Origin: Luethyella okanaganae
GTDB taxonomy: Bacteria; Actinomycetota; Actinomycetes; Actinomycetales; Microbacteriaceae
Assembly: GCF_042660285.1 (NCBI RefSeq)
Contig: NZ_JBHSTP010000001.1
Location: 620,001-684,000 of the forward strand
Reading direction: 5' to 3'
DNA length: 64,000 bases
Within the stretch, counting starts at the first letter, position 1; every line of letters starts with the position of its first letter. Under the pieces are notes generated by a model. It made no database searches. It was not told where the DNA came from and saw only the letters and a program-made list of their open reading frames with translations. The translations under genes were made by a program, and so were the position numbers. This document shows positions 42,696 to 52,505 of this stretch, piece by piece.

Positions 42696-43596
42696 GCGGC
42701 AGGTCCGGGACGGCGCGACAGGCGCACGTTCCACGCCGACTGTCGGTGTCGTGGTACTCACGCAGGGAACGCGGCCCGAGGATCTCGAGCGTGGCATCCG
42801 CAGTGTGCTCGCGCAACGAGGAGTCTCGGCCGACATCGTCTGCGTCGGCAACGGCTGGCAGCCGGAGGGCCTGCCGGTCGGGGTCAAGACGCTCGGCCTG
42901 CCGACCAATCTCGGTATCCCCGCCGGGCGCAATCGTGGGGTCTCGCAGGTGACCGGCGACTACCTGTTCTTTCTCGACGACGATGCGAGCATCCCCGATC
43001 CGTCGTTCCTCGAGACCGCGGTCGCCACGTGCATGGCCGATCCGGGCATCGGCTTGCTGCAGCCGAGGGTCGTCGATCCGTCAGGTCTGCCCTCTCCTCG
43101 GCGGTGGATCCCGCGCATCCGCAAAGGGAAGGCGACACGGTCGAGCAACGTGTTCTCGGTATGGGAGGGGGCGGTGCTGCTCCCGCGTGCTGTCTTCGAT
43201 GCGACGGGTGGCTGGGCCGAACCGTTCTTCTACGCCCACGAGGGCATCGAGCTCGCCTGGCGGGTCTGGGACCAGGGCAAACGCGTCTGGTACGCCGGTG
43301 ATCTCGAGGCGAACCATCCTGTGATCCAGCCGACCCGGCACGCCTACTACCATCGGCTGAACGCCAGAAACCGGGTATGGCTCGCGCGGCGGAACCTGCC
43401 GGTCGTGCTCCTGCCCTTCTACGTCGCCTCCTGGACGGGCATCCAGGTGCTGCGCTGGGCGCGCGACCCCGACGCGCTCAAGGCATGGTTCGGCGGGTGG
43501 CGTGAGGGGTGGAGTGAGGAGCCGGGGGAGCGACGCCCCCTGCGCTGGCGCACGATCTGGCGCATGACGCTCGCCGGCCGCGCTCCGTTGGTCTAA
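42682..43596 (+). CDS. family 2 glycosyltransferase
   Basis: A 304-residue soluble GT-A glycosyltransferase. VGVVVLTQGTRPEDLERGIRS starts the nucleotide-binding fold. NLGIPAGRNRGV and YLFFLDDDASIPD give the DxD metal site. EPFFYAHEGIELAWRVWDQG is the acceptor/catalytic region. GTG 42682 overlaps the end of the CDP-alcohol transferase gene by 14 nt. The substrate cannot be read from the sequence. Confidence 0.88.
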   Translation: MSVPERQVRDGATGARSTPTVGVVVLTQGTRPEDLERGIRSVLAQRGVSADIVCVGNGWQPEGLPVGVKTLGLPTNLGIPAGRNRGVSQVTGDYLFFLDDDASIPDPSFLETAVATCMADPGIGLLQPRVVDPSGLPSPRRWIPRIRKGKATRSSNVFSVWEGAVLLPRAVFDATGGWAEPFFYAHEGIELAWRVWDQGKRVWYAGDLEANHPVIQPTRHAYYHRLNARNRVWLARRNLPVVLLPFYVASWTGIQVLRWARDPDALKAWFGGWREGWSEEPGERRPLRWRTIWRMTLAGRAPLV

Positions 43597-43632
43597 CGAT
43601 TCGCTACCGGTCGGACCTTCTGGCGAGGTCAC

Positions 43633-44937
43633 TTGAAGCGAATCGTTACGCTTGAAAACGTGGGATTGACGAGAGACGCGCGACTCGCCGTCACGATGGT
43701 CAAGAGTGCGCTCTCAAACCGTCGGGCGCAGAAGACGCTGCGGAGAAGACTCGCCGCACAGGCTCCGCTCGAACCGCATCGTTTCGTCGTCGCGGTCTAC
43801 TTCGCTGACGGCGTGGTCAACATGTACCAGCTCAGGCAGTGGTACAAACCGCTCGCCGAGTTGTCGAAGACCTGGCCGGTGCTCATCCTAAGCAGGGCAT
43901 CCGAAGCGGCGTTGACGATCCTCGACGAGTCGCCCATCCCTGTCGCCTACGTTCGGCAGGTTTCCGACCTCGAGCAGGTGATCGCCGAACAGGATATCCG
44001 GATCGTCTTCTACGTCAATCAGAACGCGAAGAACTTCCAGATGATGCGCTACGGTCGACGCTGGCACGTTTTCATCAATCATGGTGAAAGCGACAAGGTG
44101 TACATGACCACGAACCAGTTCAAGGCCTACGACTACTCCTTCGTGGCGGGGGATGCCGCCCTCTCGCGACTGAACAAGGTGCTCTGGGACTTCGACTTCG
44201 ACAAACGTGCCATCGCGATCGGGCGGCCCCAGGCCGACTTCTATAGCGGGCGGCTGCCCTACACGCCCGACGAGCGCCAGGTCGTGCTGTACGCCCCGAC
44301 CTGGGAAGGAGACCGGGCCGCCGCGGCCTACGGCTCCATCGCCTCCCATGGTGTCGAGCTCGTGAGGGCACTGCTCACAACGAGGCGCCATCGGCTGGTC
44401 TACCGCCCGCATCCGCGCAGCGGCGTCGTCGACCACGCATACGGGGCCGCGAATCGCGAGATCCTGCACATGATCGGGCTCGCGAACGCTGCCGACCCTT
44501 CAGCGCACCATTTCTGCGACACGGGCGCAGAGCTCGGTTGGCAGCTTGCGGCGGCGGATGTCGCGATCGTCGACATCTCGGCCATGGTCTACGACAGGCT
44601 CGCGGCGGGGAAGCCGCTCATCGTAACCCGGCCAGCCGATTCTGGAGTGCAGATCGACACGGGCGGCTACCTATCGGACTGCGAGTGGTTGAAAGCCGAG
44701 GACGCCGCGAACATCGTGAGCATCGTCGATGACGTCTCGCACGGTGACGAGGGCCGCAGACGGCTGGCGCGCTGGGTGCGCTACTACTTCGGCGACACCA
44801 CACCGGGAGTCGCGACCGCTCGGTTCCATACTGCCGTTCAGCACCTCATGGACGAATGGGAGCACAATGCCGCGCTTCATGCGGCAGACGGCGAGGTCGA
44901 CGACTACCACGATCGGTCCGAAGAGGACGAACTCTAG
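43633..44937 (+). CDS. CDP-glycerol glycerophosphotransferase (TagF-like) family protein
   Basis: A 434-residue GT-B-like polymerase of the TagB/TagF family. Family marks are VFINHGESDKVYMTTNQFKAYD, AIGRPQADFY, VVLYAPTWEGDR, YRPHPRSGVVD and DVAIVDISAMVYDRLAAGKP. The His in NHGES and PHPR and the Asp in DIS are expected catalytic or binding residues. It may add CDP-glycerol- or other CDP-polyol-derived units to a surface polymer. The TTG 43633 start has a short-spaced GAGG; GTG 43660 or ATG 43696 are alternatives. It is convergent with, and overlaps by 4 nt, the EcsC gene. Confidence 0.87.
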   Translation: MKRIVTLENVGLTRDARLAVTMVKSALSNRRAQKTLRRRLAAQAPLEPHRFVVAVYFADGVVNMYQLRQWYKPLAELSKTWPVLILSRASEAALTILDESPIPVAYVRQVSDLEQVIAEQDIRIVFYVNQNAKNFQMMRYGRRWHVFINHGESDKVYMTTNQFKAYDYSFVAGDAALSRLNKVLWDFDFDKRAIAIGRPQADFYSGRLPYTPDERQVVLYAPTWEGDRAAAAYGSIASHGVELVRALLTTRRHRLVYRPHPRSGVVDHAYGAANREILHMIGLANAADPSAHHFCDTGAELGWQLAAADVAIVDISAMVYDRLAAGKPLIVTRPADSGVQIDTGGYLSDCEWLKAEDAANIVSIVDDVSHGDEGRRRLARWVRYYFGDTTPGVATARFHTAVQHLMDEWEHNAALHAADGEVDDYHDRSEEDEL

Positions 44938-45845
44938 GACGGGCGTGAGAACGGCTGGTCGCTCTCCTGAGCATCCGTCGCGACATCCGCCGCCTTCATA
45001 CCTCGCGGCAATGCCTTCTGCACGGCCGTTCCGACGCCGCGTCCCACGGTACGTCCGAGTTCCGTGACCCGTCGAGTCGCCGACCCGCGAAGCGTGATCT
45101 CGCGCGGTCGCGGGTCCAGCTCCAGGCGAAACGCTGGAGGAGGGTAGCCGAAAGCCACGCGGGAGTTCCGCAGCACACGGCGGCCGAGGATGTTGTTGCC
45201 GACTCCGCCGATTGCGGCCCCGATGCCGAACGGCACGGCCTTGGCGAGGAAGCTCGCTCCGCCACGCGCCGCGAACTGGCGGATGAACGCAGTCTTGAGC
45301 CGGTCCGCGAGCGGGCCGACGACCGCGGCAGGCAAGCTGCTCGTGATGAGCTCGCCCCAGTAGAGATGACGAACGACGCCTCCTCCGCCGAACTGCGCGG
45401 CGAGCTGTCGCACGAGGTCGGACCCTTCTCGACCGAGCATGAGCGTCATGACGAGGGCGCGGGCGCGCTCGGGATCGTCGACCGAGATGCCGTGAACTTC
45501 GGCGACCGACTGGGCGAAGAGAGCGGTGGCTTCGAGGAAGCCCGCCGTCTCGACACCCGACAACGCGAGAGTCACTCCCGTTCCGATACCGGGAACCACG
45601 GCAGTGGCGCCGACAGCAGCGCCGCCCGTCGTCACGGCTGCGAGGTAGCGACGTTCGAGGATCCTCACGATCTGCTCGGGCGTCGCGGTAGGGTTGCGGC
45701 GACGGATGACTCGAATGTGCGAGAGCACGACGGGCCGATGGACCGCCATGACCCGGTCGATTCCGCGCACGACAGGGTGCGGCAGCTCACCGCCTTTGGG
45801 GGTGCCACCGGTCTCTGAGATGATCGGTTTCGTTTTCCTGGCCAT
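44934..45845 (-). CDS. EcsC family protein
   Basis: A 303-residue protein of the EcsC family: HPVVRGIDRVMAVHRPVVLSH, LAAVTTGGAAVGATAVVPG, then FLEATALFAQSVAEVHGI, and the long hydrophobic/Gly-rich KAVPFGIGAAIGGVGNNILGRRVL. In Bacillus the family is linked to ABC transporter loci, but its function is unknown. It may be membrane-associated. ATG 45845 is the start. The frame remains open far upstream only because the 15-bp repeats of the divergent gene have no stops. Confidence 0.83.
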   Translation of the reverse strand: MARKTKPIISETGGTPKGGELPHPVVRGIDRVMAVHRPVVLSHIRVIRRRNPTATPEQIVRILERRYLAAVTTGGAAVGATAVVPGIGTGVTLALSGVETAGFLEATALFAQSVAEVHGISVDDPERARALVMTLMLGREGSDLVRQLAAQFGGGGVVRHLYWGELITSSLPAAVVGPLADRLKTAFIRQFAARGGASFLAKAVPFGIGAAIGGVGNNILGRRVLRNSRVAFGYPPPAFRLELDPRPREITLRGSATRRVTELGRTVGRGVGTAVQKALPRGMKAADVATDAQESDQPFSRPS

Positions 45846-45887
45846 CGCTATGATCCTAGGCTGCCGGATTGCGCGAAATTTCCGTCC

Positions 45888-47522
45888 ATGAGCGGAGGTC
45901 TCGTCCTGCACAGTCCGGAAGTCCCAGATTTGTCCACAAATAACAGCCTGACCAGGGCATTCAGAAACGTCGATGTCAGTGGATCCTGCTTGACTATGGC
46001 CATGGAAACCGAGCCGACAATGACCCTGGCTAGTGGCCGGGCGTTGCCGGACGGCGCTGCCGCCGCTATCCGGACAGGTGTTGCTGCAACTGCCGGCGCG
46101 AGGCTCCACGACGCAGGGCTCCACGACGCAGGGCTCCACGACGCAGGGCTCCACGACGCAGGGCTCCACGACGCAGGGCTCCACGACGCAGGGCTCCACG
46201 ACGCAGGGCTCGACGACGCAGGGCTCCACGACGCAGGGCTCCACGACGCAGGGCTCGACGACGCAGGGCTCCACGAGATCGTGCGCGACATCAGGCGCGA
46301 CGATGAGACGATCCGTGCCGCTCAAGCCGACCAGTATCGACTGATCGAGCAGGCGAGGCTGCACATGATGGCGACCGCCGACGGCTCCGGCAGGAGCGCG
46401 GCTCTCTCTCGGGAGTTCGCCATGCGCAGTCTCGCCGCCGAGATCGCAGCCGCCCTGGGAATGCACGAACGCACCGTTCTAGAACTCGTGCATGATGCCC
46501 GTACGCTCGTGAACGAGTTCCCTACGACCCTCGACGCGCTCGAACGGGGTGATATCGGCAGACCGCATGTGCGGGAGATTCTGGCTCAGGCGGCCGCGCT
46601 TCCCCTTGGCATGCGGGCTCTGTACGAGAGTTCAGCACTCCCGCTGGCCCTTGCTTTATCGCCCGCGCAGTTCCGACAGCTGGCCCGTCGATTGCGCGAG
46701 CGCCTGCACCCCGAGTCGATCGCCGAGCGCCTCCGCCGATCTCGCCGCGATCGCCGTGTGTCCGTCGAGGCCGACCGTGACGGCATGTCCTGGATCACGC
46801 TTTACCTGGCGAGCGACCAGGCTGCGGCAATCGCTTCTCGACTCGAAGCCCTGGCCGGCCATGTGCTGGGCGACGGCGACATCCGCTCAGAGCCCCGCAC
46901 GCGTGCCCAGGCCGAAGCGGATGTCGCGGCAGACCTATTGCTGAACGGCACGATCTCCCGGGGCGAGGAGTCGTCGAGCGGCACCTGCACAGGTGGCATC
47001 GCCGCTGTGCGCCCCACGGTTTTCGTCACCGTTCCAGTGCTGACGCTCCTCGGACACTCGGACGAACCCGCTGTGCTCGACGGATACGGTCCGATCGACG
47101 CAGAGACCGCGCGAAGGCTTGCTGCCGATGCGCCATCGTTCTTTCGCATCCTGACCCATCCAGAGACGGGCGCGTTCGTCTCCTTCGGTCGCAAGAGCTA
47201 CCGGGTTCCCGCAGAGCTCAAGCACTACCTGCGACTGCGTGACGGGGTCTGTCGATTCCCGGGTTGCACACGGCGTGCCGTTCGATGCGACCTCGACCAC
47301 ACTCGGCCCTGGCAGTTCGACGGCGAGACGAGGCACGACAATCTCGCCCATCTGTGCCGCAAACACCATCGCCTCAAACACAACTCCGACTGGCGGGCCG
47401 AGCAACTCCCGGCGGGTGTCATCCGCTGGACGTCGCCCGCCGGTCGCCTCCACGACACCTTTCCCGAGCGCTCCTTCGACAACACTGCGGTCGGTCCACC
47501 GGGAGAGTCTCCGCCCTTCTAG
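45888..47522 (+). CDS. DUF222/13E12-type HNH endonuclease with pentapeptide repeat insert
   Basis: A protein of up to 544 residues. The central DUF222 part is helical (REFAMRSLAAEIAAALGM, ALERGDIGRPHVREILAQA). The C-terminal HNH nuclease is complete: CRFPGCTRRAVRCDLDHTRP, then HDNLAHLCRKHHRLKH, with the zinc Cys pair and the catalytic DH. The family is very common in actinobacteria and is often linked to 13E12 repeat elements. Near residues 73-127 lies an insert of 11 LHDAG/LDDAG units. ATG 45888 gives the longest form; ATG 45996 or 46002 are possible. It is divergent from EcsC with only 42 nt between the longest starts. Confidence 0.85.
   Translation: MSGGLVLHSPEVPDLSTNNSLTRAFRNVDVSGSCLTMAMETEPTMTLASGRALPDGAAAAIRTGVAATAGARLHDAGLHDAGLHDAGLHDAGLHDAGLHDAGLHDAGLDDAGLHDAGLHDAGLDDAGLHEIVRDIRRDDETIRAAQADQYRLIEQARLHMMATADGSGRSAALSREFAMRSLAAEIAAALGMHERTVLELVHDARTLVNEFPTTLDALERGDIGRPHVREILAQAAALPLGMRALYESSALPLALALSPAQFRQLARRLRERLHPESIAERLRRSRRDRRVSVEADRDGMSWITLYLASDQAAAIASRLEALAGHVLGDGDIRSEPRTRAQAEADVAADLLLNGTISRGEESSSGTCTGGIAAVRPTVFVTVPVLTLLGHSDEPAVLDGYGPIDAETARRLAADAPSFFRILTHPETGAFVSFGRKSYRVPAELKHYLRLRDGVCRFPGCTRRAVRCDLDHTRPWQFDGETRHDNLAHLCRKHHRLKHNSDWRAEQLPAGVIRWTSPAGRLHDTFPERSFDNTAVGPPGESPPF
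46104..46268 (+). repeat. 11 x 15-bp tandem repeat in the HNH gene
   Basis: The unit CTCCACGACGCAGGG occurs seven times, then one CTCGACGACGCAGGG, two more of the first type, and one more CTCGAC variant, all perfectly in register. It encodes (LHDAG)7-LDDAG-(LHDAG)2-LDDAG. The near identity of copies points to recent expansion. Confidence 0.95.
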
Positions 47523-47552
47523 CCTCTGCTCAGCTCGTCTGGATGACACGAG

Positions 47553-50474
47553 CTAGATCAGCGTCGTCGGCGCGCTTGGGAGAGCCGCCGTGAGCCGCGC
47601 GTTGTACAGCAGCTCGGAGACGCGTGCGCCCTTGTCATGCCACGATCGCACCGCCGTCTCGCCCAGGAGGACATAGTTCCACTCGCGGTCGCCTCGCTGC
47701 TCGGGCGCGAGGTCGTTGAGTTGGTCGACCCAGGCGAGCGCGGATCGTTTCTTTCGCGCAACGTTCTCGTCGCTCAGGGCGCTCTGAGCCTTGGTCTCGA
47801 CCACGAAGATCTCGTGCCGAGTGCGCACCAGAAAGTCAGGTGAGTACTGTGCGGGCATTCCATCGGCCTTCAGATACGGTCGGCGCAGAAAATCGTGCTG
47901 GTACTCGTGGAGTTTGACGAATGCCTCGATGTGGGTGTCGGAGTCCGCCCATTCGATGAAGAGACGTTCGAGCCCGCCGCCGCGTGAGGGAATCGGTAGG
48001 CGTGGGTAGACGCACTTGAGCGCGTCGACGCCCGCCGTCGATCTCACAGTGATCTCGGACACTTCGGAGACTCGTCGGTACATGACCTCGGCTACCACAA
48101 TCGGTGTATTCGCCTGCATCTCGACGAGAAGGCTCCCCACCGCTCCGGCCATGTCTTGAGCGACATCGTCGATCAAGAGGACCCGCCAGTTCTCTCCGAG
48201 CGCTGGATCGAACTCGCACCCGAACAAGCGTCGCCGAATGTAGGTGTCCAGCCAGCCGAGGATCATCGGCTTATAGGCGAGGAGCATCGGAAAATGGCTG
48301 ATCGTGTTGTACTGCTTGCTCGTCGCGACGAAGGCGCGAGCGTGCGCCTCCGCGATGCGAGTCGTGATGCGAGACAGGAAGTCGTTGTATCCGGTCGCAG
48401 TCATCACACCGCCGTCGACACGGTAGTCGCCGAACTGGGTCTTCGTCTGAGCGTCGATCGAGGAGAACCGGTCGCCGTTGCCGATGATCTGCAGCAGATC
48501 GTGTAGAGGATACTTGCTGACGGGAAGGGCGAGTGGATCGATGAGCGGTGCCGTGAGCTCTTCATCGGCCTCGCGAAGGACGAACGGGATCTCGAAGTCA
48601 TAGGCTTCGAAGCCTTCGCGCAGCCCAACGGTCTCGAGGTCGCCCGTCGCTCGGGTGCCGTCGCCGTCATCCCCGACTCGGCCAACCAACTCGCCACCGA
48701 GAAGCTCGTCGTAGAACGCTTCGAACGCCGGATGCTCGATGACGAACAAGACGTCGAAGTAGTTTCTCGGTTCCTGCCGCCGTGTGATCCTGGACCGTGT
48801 TTCCGCTTTCAGCTCCTCGATCGCCTCGTCGCCACGCCACATCAGGCGAAGGCCCCGACCGATGGTCTGTTCGAGAAGGATCGACGCCTGGCTCGATCGG
48901 AGTGGCACGATAACGCAGATGTTGTCGACATCGAATCCTTCTCGGAGCATCAGTACGCAGATGACGACTTTCGGCTGTCGATGGCGATCGATGTCGAAGA
49001 GAAGCTCACGAACCGGTTCCCATTCCTGTTGGCCGAGTTCAGCCTTCTTCCCGGAGTCCACTCGCAGGAAGTCCTCGTCGGAGTATCCCTGTTCTCTGAG
49101 GAAGCCCTCGACATATGGCGTGACGTTCGTGTCCTCGCAGACGACGAGGAGCTTGGGATGCTTGTCGGGGCCGGCCTTCGAGAACTGCTCTTCGAGGATC
49201 TCGAGCTTCTTGAGTCCTGCGCGCAGCATGACGCGTTGGCCGTTCGATAACCCGACGACGCGCAACTGCTCATCGCGCTCGGAGGCGAAGTCAAGCGGCA
49301 GAGCCGCGACCTCCTTGCGCTTGTCGAGGGCCAGCGCCTTGACGAGACCGTGTTTCATGGCCGATCGCATATCGAAGTCGACGACGATGTGAGGAAAATA
49401 CCGCTTGCCCCGTTTTCTGCCCGACCCCGTCTCGTTGTACGGGGTCGCCGAGAAGTCGATCTGTGTGAAACGCCGCCCTTTCGTCGAGGCGATCTCGATA
49501 AGGCTCCTCTGCCACTCCACCTCGCTCGTCTGCTCTCCCTTCTTGATAGCGTGCACATGGTGCGCCTCGTCGTTGAAAACGAGTAGATCGGGGAGGTCTT
49601 TCAATGACTCGAGTGGTCTGCCACGGAGATAGCGACGATCGAGTGCATCGAGCGCATTGCCCGTCGTGATTCCGGGACTGAGGGGCAGTGCTCGACGCGC
49701 CAGCTCCTTGGCACCGATCTTTGTGCCGGAACGTTCGTCGTCGTCAATGAAATCCGGGTCCTCCTTGCCTGCCAGAAGATGCCAGTTCGTGATCGCGACC
49801 ATGCCCGAGCCGGTGACTTTGCGACCGATGTCGTGCTTGGTGATCACCGAGGACTGCAGAAAGCCGAAGACCTGGCTGCGATATGTCTCGGGGACGAAAA
49901 GCGTGCGCTGGGCATAGATGTCACTGGTCTCGAAGTCGCGGGTCTCGTCGCGAAGCTTGCCGAGAAACGAGTCGAGCAAGCGGTCATAGACGATGAGGCC
50001 CGGTGCGACGATGAGGAAGTTGCTCGTGAATCGCTCGTCGTTCGGATCTGCGGAACGATTGAGATACTGCCACAGGAGGAGGGCGTTCAGCACCCAGGTC
50101 TTGCCGGTTCCTGTCGCCATCTTGGCGGCGTACTTCGGATACCGGTTCCGTCCGAGCGTGACTTCGTTCAGGACATCGCCGTCGAGCATCGCGTGAGGTG
50201 CGACTGCGGCATACAGTTCCTGCAACGAGGCGGTTGCGAGGACTTCGTGCGCGTAGACGATCGAGAGGATCGCATCACGTTGGCCGACATGGAAGTTGGG
50301 GCCGCGAGTATCCACGTAGTCCGTCTGGAACCAGTGCTTCAGGAGTGAGGCCGTGATCGGTGTCACCTGTTGCAGGAACCGGTTCGGCGCGCCGGCTTCG
50401 ATGGCCGGGATGTCGTCGGCGAATTTCTTGTAGAGGTTCTCGGCAAGCGGGAAGACCTCGAATCCGAGAGTCAT
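47553..50474 (-). CDS. type III restriction enzyme, Res subunit
   Basis: A 973-residue superfamily 2 helicase/translocase with a C-terminal nuclease. Walker A MATGTGKT (119-126), DEAH box VFNDEAHHVHA, motif III IDFSATPYN, and the later GFDVDNICVIVPL and QTIGRGLRL helicase motifs are all present. The PD-(D/E)XK site is PDFLVRTRHEIFVVETKAQ near the end. With Mod it cleaves DNA between inverted recognition sites after ATP-driven movement. ATG 50474 overlaps the mod stop (ATGA). The protein appears complete. Confidence 0.92.
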   Translation of the reverse strand: MTLGFEVFPLAENLYKKFADDIPAIEAGAPNRFLQQVTPITASLLKHWFQTDYVDTRGPNFHVGQRDAILSIVYAHEVLATASLQELYAAVAPHAMLDGDVLNEVTLGRNRYPKYAAKMATGTGKTWVLNALLLWQYLNRSADPNDERFTSNFLIVAPGLIVYDRLLDSFLGKLRDETRDFETSDIYAQRTLFVPETYRSQVFGFLQSSVITKHDIGRKVTGSGMVAITNWHLLAGKEDPDFIDDDERSGTKIGAKELARRALPLSPGITTGNALDALDRRYLRGRPLESLKDLPDLLVFNDEAHHVHAIKKGEQTSEVEWQRSLIEIASTKGRRFTQIDFSATPYNETGSGRKRGKRYFPHIVVDFDMRSAMKHGLVKALALDKRKEVAALPLDFASERDEQLRVVGLSNGQRVMLRAGLKKLEILEEQFSKAGPDKHPKLLVVCEDTNVTPYVEGFLREQGYSDEDFLRVDSGKKAELGQQEWEPVRELLFDIDRHRQPKVVICVLMLREGFDVDNICVIVPLRSSQASILLEQTIGRGLRLMWRGDEAIEELKAETRSRITRRQEPRNYFDVLFVIEHPAFEAFYDELLGGELVGRVGDDGDGTRATGDLETVGLREGFEAYDFEIPFVLREADEELTAPLIDPLALPVSKYPLHDLLQIIGNGDRFSSIDAQTKTQFGDYRVDGGVMTATGYNDFLSRITTRIAEAHARAFVATSKQYNTISHFPMLLAYKPMILGWLDTYIRRRLFGCEFDPALGENWRVLLIDDVAQDMAGAVGSLLVEMQANTPIVVAEVMYRRVSEVSEITVRSTAGVDALKCVYPRLPIPSRGGGLERLFIEWADSDTHIEAFVKLHEYQHDFLRRPYLKADGMPAQYSPDFLVRTRHEIFVVETKAQSALSDENVARKKRSALAWVDQLNDLAPEQRGDREWNYVLLGETAVRSWHDKGARVSELLYNARLTAALPSAPTTLI

Positions 50475-52384
50475 CGTTCGGCCGCTGGGATGGAGAGCAC
50501 GACCTCGGATTCGAACCCGAAGACGTCGACGGCGCGGACGCAGATCCGGCGCTCCCGGTCGAGTCGTTCGACGGTGAGAGAGGCGTCGGTCACCACGCGC
50601 AGGGGGTCGGCGTCGTTCGCCGTGTTGCCGCGATAGTCCTGCCATACCGAGCGGAACAGCTCACCGTCGTAGTCGGGGTCCACCGCCCAATACTCGATCA
50701 GAGCGAGTGGCTCGGCGTTCATGATTTCCAGCAGGGTCTCGCGATTCGCCTCGTTGAGATTGATCGCCTGCGGATCGAGCAGGACGTAGTTGTCGAGACG
50801 GATCTGCAGATCCTCGGTGGCCTCAGCGATGACACGAGTCTCCAGGTGTGCGCTGAGGTACTGCAGGGTCGAGAAGCGGATGTTCCCGGTCAAGCCCTCT
50901 TTGCCTTTCTTCTTCAGCTGGTCGAGCAGATCCGGAGGGATCACCCGGACATCCAGGGCGGGATCGTCGAGGAGCTCGATGGTCTTGCCGATATCGGCGA
51001 CGAAGTTCCAGCCGAGGACGACGACCTTGTCGAAGCCGCCGAGTTTGCCGTCTCTGTATCCTTGCGCGCGTCGCAACGATGACAATGTGGTCAGTCGCGA
51101 AGGACTCTCGACGACGATGAGCTGTCGGCCGTCGGCTGACCGGCCCAGTGAGCCGTTGACGTTTTCCGCGGGAGGCAGCGGGAGTGCGCCGTAGATGTCG
51201 AGCACCGTCTGCGAGAGGTCGCCGACCCGGAACTTGCGCCCGAGTGCACTACGGGCCTGTTCGACCTGGTAGTCGCCGATCGCCTGATAGAGGAAAGGCT
51301 TCGCGTCGGCGTCGACGAGTCGTTTCCTTGTGATCATCGTGGCCGGCTTGCCGAAGTCCGAGGTCACCCATCGCCGTGCCAGTTCTTCGGCGGTCGCAGC
51401 TGTCGTCCCCGATCCCCCGAAGAAGTCGGCGACGATGTCTCCAGGTTCGCTCGAGGCGAGGATGATCCGCCGCAGGAGCGACGCCGGCTTCTGAGTGCTG
51501 TATCCCAGGTACTCGGCAGCCGTGGCGTTCTGCTGGAATGACGGGATGTCTCCCCAGACGTCGCCGACGGGGACCCCTTTCAGCTCATCGAGGTACTGTT
51601 TGACTCCGCTGCCTCGGTCATCCCGGTAGAGACGACCGTCGCCGTCATCCTTCTTGAATCTCTGCAGATACCTCTCGTCGTAGGGGGTGTACTGCTTGGT
51701 GAACCTCCGCCCGCGTGTGCTCTTCGCGTAGTAGAAGATCGTGTCGTGGCTGCGCACCCAGTTCGAAACGGCGCTCTTGTACCCCGACTTCGTGTCGAAG
51801 GCCCATACGATCTCGCGCACGAAGTTCTCGCGTCCGAACACCTCGTCGAGAACGATCTTGACGTAGGGACCGACGTGCCAGTCCAAGTGCACATAGAACG
51901 AGCCTCGCTCGGCGAGGAGTTCGCGCATGAGGACGAGCCGCGGCACGAGCATCTGGAGATAGGAGGCGGTGCCGTTTCGCCAGGTGTCCGAGTATGCGAA
52001 CTGCTCGAGTGTTGTGCTCAGCTGGCTCAGCTCCGCCCGCGGAAGCGAGATCTTGCTGCGATAGTCGGCCTTCGAGTCGTAGGGGGGATCGATGTAGATG
52101 AGTGCGATCTTGTCGCGGAGACTCGGGGTGTTCTCGTCCCCCGCGAGCAACGCGGCCATGGCGAGGAGGTTGTCACCGTAGATAAGGCGATTCGGGTGCT
52201 CGGGGACGACGTCCGGAGTGTGGCCGGAGGAGTAGAGGCCGGCTGTGTCGCGCGAGGGAATGACGAGTTCGCGGGTCTGCAGGCCGACTCGATTGTTGCC
52301 TTCGAGCTGCTCGAGGATCTGTTGGGCCTGTCGTTTGCCGGCCTTGACGATCTCGGGAAGCTGCTCAAGTAGCGATTTGCCCAT
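50471..52384 (-). CDS. type III DNA methyltransferase, Mod subunit
   Basis: A 637-residue beta-class N6-adenine methyltransferase. Motif IV is YIDPPYDSK (DPPY at 99-102) and motif I is DFFGGSGTT (320-328), in the beta-class order. YSTQKPASLL (295) and the target-recognition region lie between. The C-terminal ~250 residues are Mod-specific and include LLDQLKKKGKEGLTGN. It methylates one strand of an asymmetric site and guides Res. First gene of the mod-res operon. No simple repeat that could cause phase variation was seen in the 5' half. Confidence 0.92.
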   Translation of the reverse strand: MGKSLLEQLPEIVKAGKRQAQQILEQLEGNNRVGLQTRELVIPSRDTAGLYSSGHTPDVVPEHPNRLIYGDNLLAMAALLAGDENTPSLRDKIALIYIDPPYDSKADYRSKISLPRAELSQLSTTLEQFAYSDTWRNGTASYLQMLVPRLVLMRELLAERGSFYVHLDWHVGPYVKIVLDEVFGRENFVREIVWAFDTKSGYKSAVSNWVRSHDTIFYYAKSTRGRRFTKQYTPYDERYLQRFKKDDGDGRLYRDDRGSGVKQYLDELKGVPVGDVWGDIPSFQQNATAAEYLGYSTQKPASLLRRIILASSEPGDIVADFFGGSGTTAATAEELARRWVTSDFGKPATMITRKRLVDADAKPFLYQAIGDYQVEQARSALGRKFRVGDLSQTVLDIYGALPLPPAENVNGSLGRSADGRQLIVVESPSRLTTLSSLRRAQGYRDGKLGGFDKVVVLGWNFVADIGKTIELLDDPALDVRVIPPDLLDQLKKKGKEGLTGNIRFSTLQYLSAHLETRVIAEATEDLQIRLDNYVLLDPQAINLNEANRETLLEIMNAEPLALIEYWAVDPDYDGELFRSVWQDYRGNTANDADPLRVVTDASLTVERLDRERRICVRAVDVFGFESEVVLSIPAAER

Positions 52385-52434
52385 ATCTCGGTATGTCCTC
52401 GGGTGGTCAGGCGCTGACAGCGCTCATCCTCATT

Positions 52435-52455
52435 ATGCTAGAGGTATATAAGCAT
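52435..52455. promoter_or_regulatory. candidate control site between mod and the XRE gene
   Basis: ATGCT (52435-52439) and AGCAT (52451-52455) are inverted arms around AGAGGTATATA, the most AT-rich part of the 121-nt divergent promoter region. It could be bound by the XRE protein to balance mod-res expression. Confidence 0.4.
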
Positions 52456-52505
52456 GAGTCACAGGCGCTCTGGATACTCTCGCGAGGGGCGCGTAGTCAT
52501 GAGGG

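Noticed and set aside
46104..46268. CRISPR-like array
   Set aside because: Units are 15 bp and contiguous, with no spacers and no cas genes; it is an in-frame coding repeat.
46033..46344. Plus-strand frame with a GSTTQ repeat
   Set aside because: Another frame of the same 15-bp array, without a domain or ribosome site.
45846..46466. Upstream extension of EcsC containing a (VEPCV)n repeat
   Set aside because: It is only the antisense reading of the 15-bp repeats in the HNH gene; a good ATG lies at 45845.
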